Source: Thermoplasmata archaeon (GTDB lineage Archaea; Thermoplasmatota; Thermoplasmata; Lutacidiplasmatales; UBA184). Taken from it: DNA of 16,130 nt. The DNA lies in NCBI GenBank assembly GCA_030040035.1, contig JASHUJ010000037.1, positions 1 through 16,130 on the forward strand, in the 5' to 3' direction. The notes under the pieces are model-generated. The model was not told the DNA's origin and did no database searches. It saw only the letters and a list, made by a program, of their open reading frames with translations. The translations under genes were made by a program, and so were the position numbers. Shown here piece by piece: positions 13,493 to 16,130 of this stretch (its first letter is position 1; each line of letters opens with the position of its first letter).

Positions 13493-15466
13493 CTAGTGAT
13501 TCGGCCCCGGCATCGGCCCGCCGGAGGGATGGGCCGAGTCGTCGATCGTCATGTCCGCGTCGGGCCGGGCCAGGAGCTGCTCGACCTCGTTGAGATCCTT
13601 CGTCCGGTAGCCGCTGTAGACGCCCCAGACGTAGACGCACGCCGCGAACACGAAGAAGATCGGCGTGTCGTACGGGGTCGGAATGTACCCCTTCGAATTG
13701 AAGAGGATACCGCCGACCGTCGGGAACGAATTGTAGACCGAGAAGAAATTGATGACGTACATCCCGAACAGCAGGACGATCACCCACCAGCCGGCGTTGA
13801 TCATCTTCCGACCCTCGGGGTTCGACCGCGAGTACGCGATCAGCGTGGGGACGACGACGATCAGCAAGAGCGAGATGTAATAGATCGCGAACGTCGTGAT
13901 CAGCGTCCCGTCCGAGGGCGGCGGCTTCGTGGGCGAGAGCGAGACGACGTCGCCGATGTACAGGTTGATGTAGCCGTACGCCGTGATCACGACCGTCAGC
14001 GCCAGCTGGACGATCCCGATCGCGAGCGACGTGCCCCGGGAGATCCCCATGTTCACCGGGGCATAGAAGAAGTAGAAGACCGGCAGCACGAGGAAGATCA
14101 CCGTCATCACGTAGAACAGCCCGCCGAACGCCGTCCAATAGATCACAAAGGCGCCGCCGATGAACGCGACGGCGCCGATCCAGAAGGCCCCCGGCAAGGT
14201 GAACGGTCGCTTCAAGTTCGGCGCGTGGCGCCGCAGGGCGAGCAGCGTCAACGGCCCCATGATCAGCGAGACGGCGAACGCGTCCGTCACGAACTCGGCG
14301 AACAGGAACCACGAGGGGAACGGCGCGATGAAGATGCCCCCGACCACGGTCGTCACGATCAGGGCGATCCAAGGAATCCGGGTCCGCTGCTGGATCCGGA
14401 GCAGCGGCTTCGGGAAGAAACCGTCGGCCCCGACGCCGTAGACGGCGCGGGTCGCCTCACCGAGGAAGACCCAGCCCGTCCCCGCCGGGGAGATGACGGC
14501 ATCCGCCAGGAGGAACGCGGCGAAACCGCCCAGGAGCGCCGGACCCGCCTCTTTCATGATGTTGTAGAACGGCGCGGTGTGGAGCGGCCCCGAGCCGAGA
14601 CCCGACCAATCGGGCGGGGTGATGCCCGCGGCGGACCAGTTGATCGCGCCGATGAAGACCACCTGGAGCAGCACGTACAGCACGACCGCCGCGGAGATCG
14701 AGTAGATGATCGCGCGGGGCGCGTCCCGCTGGGGGTTCTTCGCCTCGCCCGAGAACTGCGCGGCGCCCCGGAACCCGAGGTACGCGAAGCCGATCCCGGC
14801 CGTCGGGATGGAGGTGAAGATACCGGGCCAGCCGAACGGCGCGAAGCCGCCGGCGATGGTCAGGTTGCTCGAGTGGAAGACGGTGAACAGGAAGATGATC
14901 GTCAGCGTCGGGATGATGAACTTCCACCAGGTCACGACGGTGTTAAACGCGCCCAGGAAGCGGACCCCGACGTAGTTCAGGAAGAAGAAGCCGATCAGAA
15001 GGAGAATGGCGATCCCGATCCCCTGACTCGTGAGGAGACCGTTGGACGCTACGGCATTGGGGATGATATCCGGCGGATTCGAGGCCAGGTAGGTGATGAC
15101 GGCCTCGGCTTCGATCGCCGGTACGGTGATCGAACCCAGGATGTACGCGGCGGCAATGATGAAGCCGGTGAAGCCGCCGTGGGAGTAGAGGGGCCCCCGG
15201 ACCAGTTGACCGGACCGATGGAGCGAGGAGGCGATCTCCGCAAAACAGAGGCCGATCGCCATCATGAAAATCCCGCAGATGATCCACGCCACGATCGAGG
15301 CGGGCCCCGCGAGCTCGGCCGCGAAGGATACGGCGAAGAGCCAGCCCGAGCCGACGACCCCCCCGAAGGAGATCATGAACAGGTCTTGGAACGAGAGGGC
15401 CCGGCGGAGCTTCCGGTCCGATTCGTCGGCTAGCAGCACCTGGTCGACACCCGAGTTCGTCGCCAT
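13493..15466 (-). CDS. APC-superfamily amino acid permease, extended
   Basis: Membrane transporter of the amino acid-polyamine-organocation superfamily, likely importing amino acids by proton or sodium coupling. 657 residues, longer than the common 450-550. The unwound first helix carries GGVVGSGWLF (35-44), the substrate-carboxylate motif of the family (usually G-x-I-G-S-G-I-F). Helix 6 with AGIGFAYLGFRGAAQF leads into the family signature GEAKNPQRDAPRAI (240-253). Twelve hydrophobic helices run to about residue 480. After them come at least three or four more (TSLAIGIVQLALTVVITAYG, TTFAIYYISLLLIVVVPTLI, WWVIVLLFGMYVINFF, TPIFFVFAACVYVWGVY) and a charged cytoplasmic tail. The extra helices are not part of the canonical core. 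ATG 15466 is supported by the TATA box 28-35 bases upstream. The substrate is not predictable. Divergent from an S9 peptidase, consistent with uptake and use of peptides or amino acids. Confidence 0.92.
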   Translation of the reverse strand: MATNSGVDQVLLADESDRKLRRALSFQDLFMISFGGVVGSGWLFAVSFAAELAGPASIVAWIICGIFMMAIGLCFAEIASSLHRSGQLVRGPLYSHGGFTGFIIAAAYILGSITVPAIEAEAVITYLASNPPDIIPNAVASNGLLTSQGIGIAILLLIGFFFLNYVGVRFLGAFNTVVTWWKFIIPTLTIIFLFTVFHSSNLTIAGGFAPFGWPGIFTSIPTAGIGFAYLGFRGAAQFSGEAKNPQRDAPRAIIYSISAAVVLYVLLQVVFIGAINWSAAGITPPDWSGLGSGPLHTAPFYNIMKEAGPALLGGFAAFLLADAVISPAGTGWVFLGEATRAVYGVGADGFFPKPLLRIQQRTRIPWIALIVTTVVGGIFIAPFPSWFLFAEFVTDAFAVSLIMGPLTLLALRRHAPNLKRPFTLPGAFWIGAVAFIGGAFVIYWTAFGGLFYVMTVIFLVLPVFYFFYAPVNMGISRGTSLAIGIVQLALTVVITAYGYINLYIGDVVSLSPTKPPPSDGTLITTFAIYYISLLLIVVVPTLIAYSRSNPEGRKMINAGWWVIVLLFGMYVINFFSVYNSFPTVGGILFNSKGYIPTPYDTPIFFVFAACVYVWGVYSGYRTKDLNEVEQLLARPDADMTIDDSAHPSGGPMPGPNH

Positions 15467-15493
15467 GGCTAGGCACGGCGTAGCACGGTCGGC

Positions 15494-15501
15494 TATTAAA
15501 A
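15494..15501 (-). promoter_or_regulatory. TATA box of the APC permease gene
   Basis: The minus strand reads TTTTAATA, 28-35 bases ahead of the ATG at 15466. This gives a predicted transcription start within a few bases of the start codon, so the mRNA is leaderless or nearly so. One of the best promoter matches in the window. Confidence 0.65.
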
Positions 15502-15508
15502 CCCCACG

Positions 15509-15520
15509 AAATGTTTATGG
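15509..15520 (+). promoter_or_regulatory. possible TATA box for the structured leader / S9 peptidase
   Basis: AAATGTTTATGG, read on the plus strand, is the only AT-rich element between the permease and the peptidase apart from the permease box. A start about 25 bases on (near 15541) would give the peptidase a leader of roughly 145 bases, unusually long for an organism that otherwise seems to use short leaders. Confidence 0.35.
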
Positions 15521-15531
15521 CAAGCGGCGTT

Positions 15532-15684
15532 CGGACGGCCCCAAACGAACGGGGTCCGGCCGCCGACTTTTCGTCTCCCGTTGAAGGCCCGGACATCGCT
15601 CTCTTCTACAGAGCGCTCGGGTCCGGGCGATCCCCGTTGCCGGGCTCGCGCAAACGGCATAGGGCCCTCGGGAGTCCGAGGGCC
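15532..15684 (+). other. succession of four inverted repeats; structured leader or small RNA candidate
   Basis: Four pairing elements follow one another. (1) CGGA and CCCC (15532-15535, 15539-15542) pair with GGGG and TCCG (15551-15558). (2) GCCCGGAC (15587-15594) pairs with GTCCGGGC (15621-15628), enclosing a perfect six-base stem CGCTCT/AGAGCG (15597-15602, 15610-15615) with a seven-base loop. (3) CCGTT (15634-15638) pairs with AACGG (15653-15657). (4) GGCCCTCGG (15663-15671), GAGT, CCGAGGGCC (15676-15684) is a perfect nine-base stem touching the peptidase ATG. GC-rich DNA makes chance stems common, but stems 2 and 4 are long and exact. No known riboswitch or RNA family was recognised. Confidence 0.4.
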
Positions 15685-16130
15685 ATGCCAACGGGAGATG
15701 CCGGTACAGCGCGAGCCCATCGGAGGGTGGCTCGCTGGTTCGAGGTGGCTCGGTCCGGGAGCCCTTCCGTCGCGTTCGATGGTCGCGAGGTGCTCTACGT
15801 GGGCGACGCCGCCGGTCTGCCGCAAGCTTGGCGCATCCCGATCCACGGAGGGGAGGCCCGGCCGCTGTTCCAATCGCGGGAGCGAGTCGGTTGGGTCGAC
15901 ACCTGCCCGACCCGCCCCCGCGCGGTCGTGGGGCAGGACGCGGGCGGGAACGAAGCCTGGCAGCTCGAGCTCTTCGCGCTCGAGGAGGGGGGCGCCCGTA
16001 CCCGTGAACGACGGCGACCGATCACGGCCGATCCGAAGGTGATGAACCTCCAGGGGCGATGGACCTCCGATGGCCATGCCTACCTGTTCTCGTCCAACGC
16101 CCGGGACCACCGGTTCTTCGATGTCTACCG
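15685..16130 (+). CDS. S9-family peptidase, N-terminal beta-propeller (3' end outside window)
   Basis: The 148 visible residues read as the start of a prolyl oligopeptidase/acylaminoacyl-peptidase-type protein, whose N-terminal beta-propeller gates a C-terminal alpha/beta hydrolase. Propeller-blade repeats are visible: SPSVAFDGREVLYVGD with AWRIPIHGGEARPLF (about 26-62), then RPRAVVGQDAGGNEAWQLEL (about 78-97), then RWTSDGHAYLFSSNARDHRF followed by FDVY (about 125-147). The spacing of SxDGxxxxF plus a charged W/Y strand is typical of these blades. The catalytic Ser-Asp-His domain would lie beyond the window, so a propeller-only protein (TolB-like) is not excluded. No signal peptide is seen, so it is probably cytoplasmic and cleaves short peptides. 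ATG 15685 is the first ATG in frame and directly follows a nine-base hairpin. Divergent from the amino acid permease. Confidence 0.7.
   Translation, partial: MPTGDAGTARAHRRVARWFEVARSGSPSVAFDGREVLYVGDAAGLPQAWRIPIHGGEARPLFQSRERVGWVDTCPTRPRAVVGQDAGGNEAWQLELFALEEGGARTRERRRPITADPKVMNLQGRWTSDGHAYLFSSNARDHRFFDVY

Noticed and set aside
13496..15433. A 645-codon open frame on the plus strand.
   Set aside because: Entirely antisense to the APC permease and made up almost wholly of Arg, Asp, Glu and Gly, the mirror of hydrophobic codons.
15597..15615. A seven-base loop CTTCTAC on a stem, resembling the anticodon arm of tRNA-Arg(UCU).
   Set aside because: No T-arm with a TTC-x-A loop follows, no matching D-arm and acceptor pair frame it, and the enclosing stem spans only 42 bases. 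It is better described as part of the hairpin series.

Overview
The window looks archaeal, most likely a GC-rich member of Thermoplasmatota or a related euryarchaeal lineage; the lineage is an inference from gene types only. The evidence is: an archaeal-type cofactor-independent phosphoglycerate mutase next to PEP synthase, a Trm5/TYW2-family tRNA methyltransferase, two proteins with archaeal type IV prepilin signals, and short AT-rich TATA-like boxes placed about 25-60 bases ahead of start codons, several of which appear leaderless or nearly so. The DNA is very GC-rich, so long open frames occur antisense to nearly every real gene. I find 13 protein genes (two cut by the window edges) and no rRNA, tRNA, CRISPR array or insertion sequence.

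Left part (1-6781), central metabolism. A 3-hydroxyacyl-CoA dehydrogenase runs off the left edge on the minus strand and is divergent from a two-domain GNAT acetyltransferase. The acetyltransferase meets PEP synthase tail to tail, their stop codons overlapping in the palindrome CTAG. PEP synthase is the last gene of a tight minus-strand cluster, phosphoglycerate mutase > Trm5-like methyltransferase > PEP synthase, with gaps of 7 and 10 bases. The two outer enzymes flank the enolase step of glycolysis/gluconeogenesis; the middle gene is a tRNA G37-type methyltransferase.

Middle part (6781-10864), cell surface. A plus-strand membrane protein with a sequon-rich outer domain and a C-terminal zinc ribbon starts from a probable leaderless promoter that abuts the start codon of the mutase. 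It converges on two minus-strand pilin-like genes: a 521-residue protein with large Ig/CARDB-like repeats, and a 208-residue pilin with a duplicated Cys loop. The smaller pilin has a clear TATA box, a GGAGG ribosome site, and an AT-rich upstream block of inverted and phased repeats that may bind a regulator.

Right part (10865-16130). A HAD-family hydrolase of the haloacid-dehalogenase type (minus), a two-helix membrane protein (plus), an unrecognised protein ending in a zinc ribbon (plus), a long APC-family permease (minus), and the N-terminal propeller of an S9-family peptidase (plus, cut by the right edge). The permease and the peptidase are divergent; with acyl-CoA dehydrogenase and gluconeogenesis genes nearby, this fits a heterotroph using peptides, amino acids and fatty acids (inference). 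The peptidase is preceded by about 150 bases containing four successive inverted repeats, the last touching its start codon. This is the strongest non-protein signal in the window. I did not find a clearly new multi-gene system.
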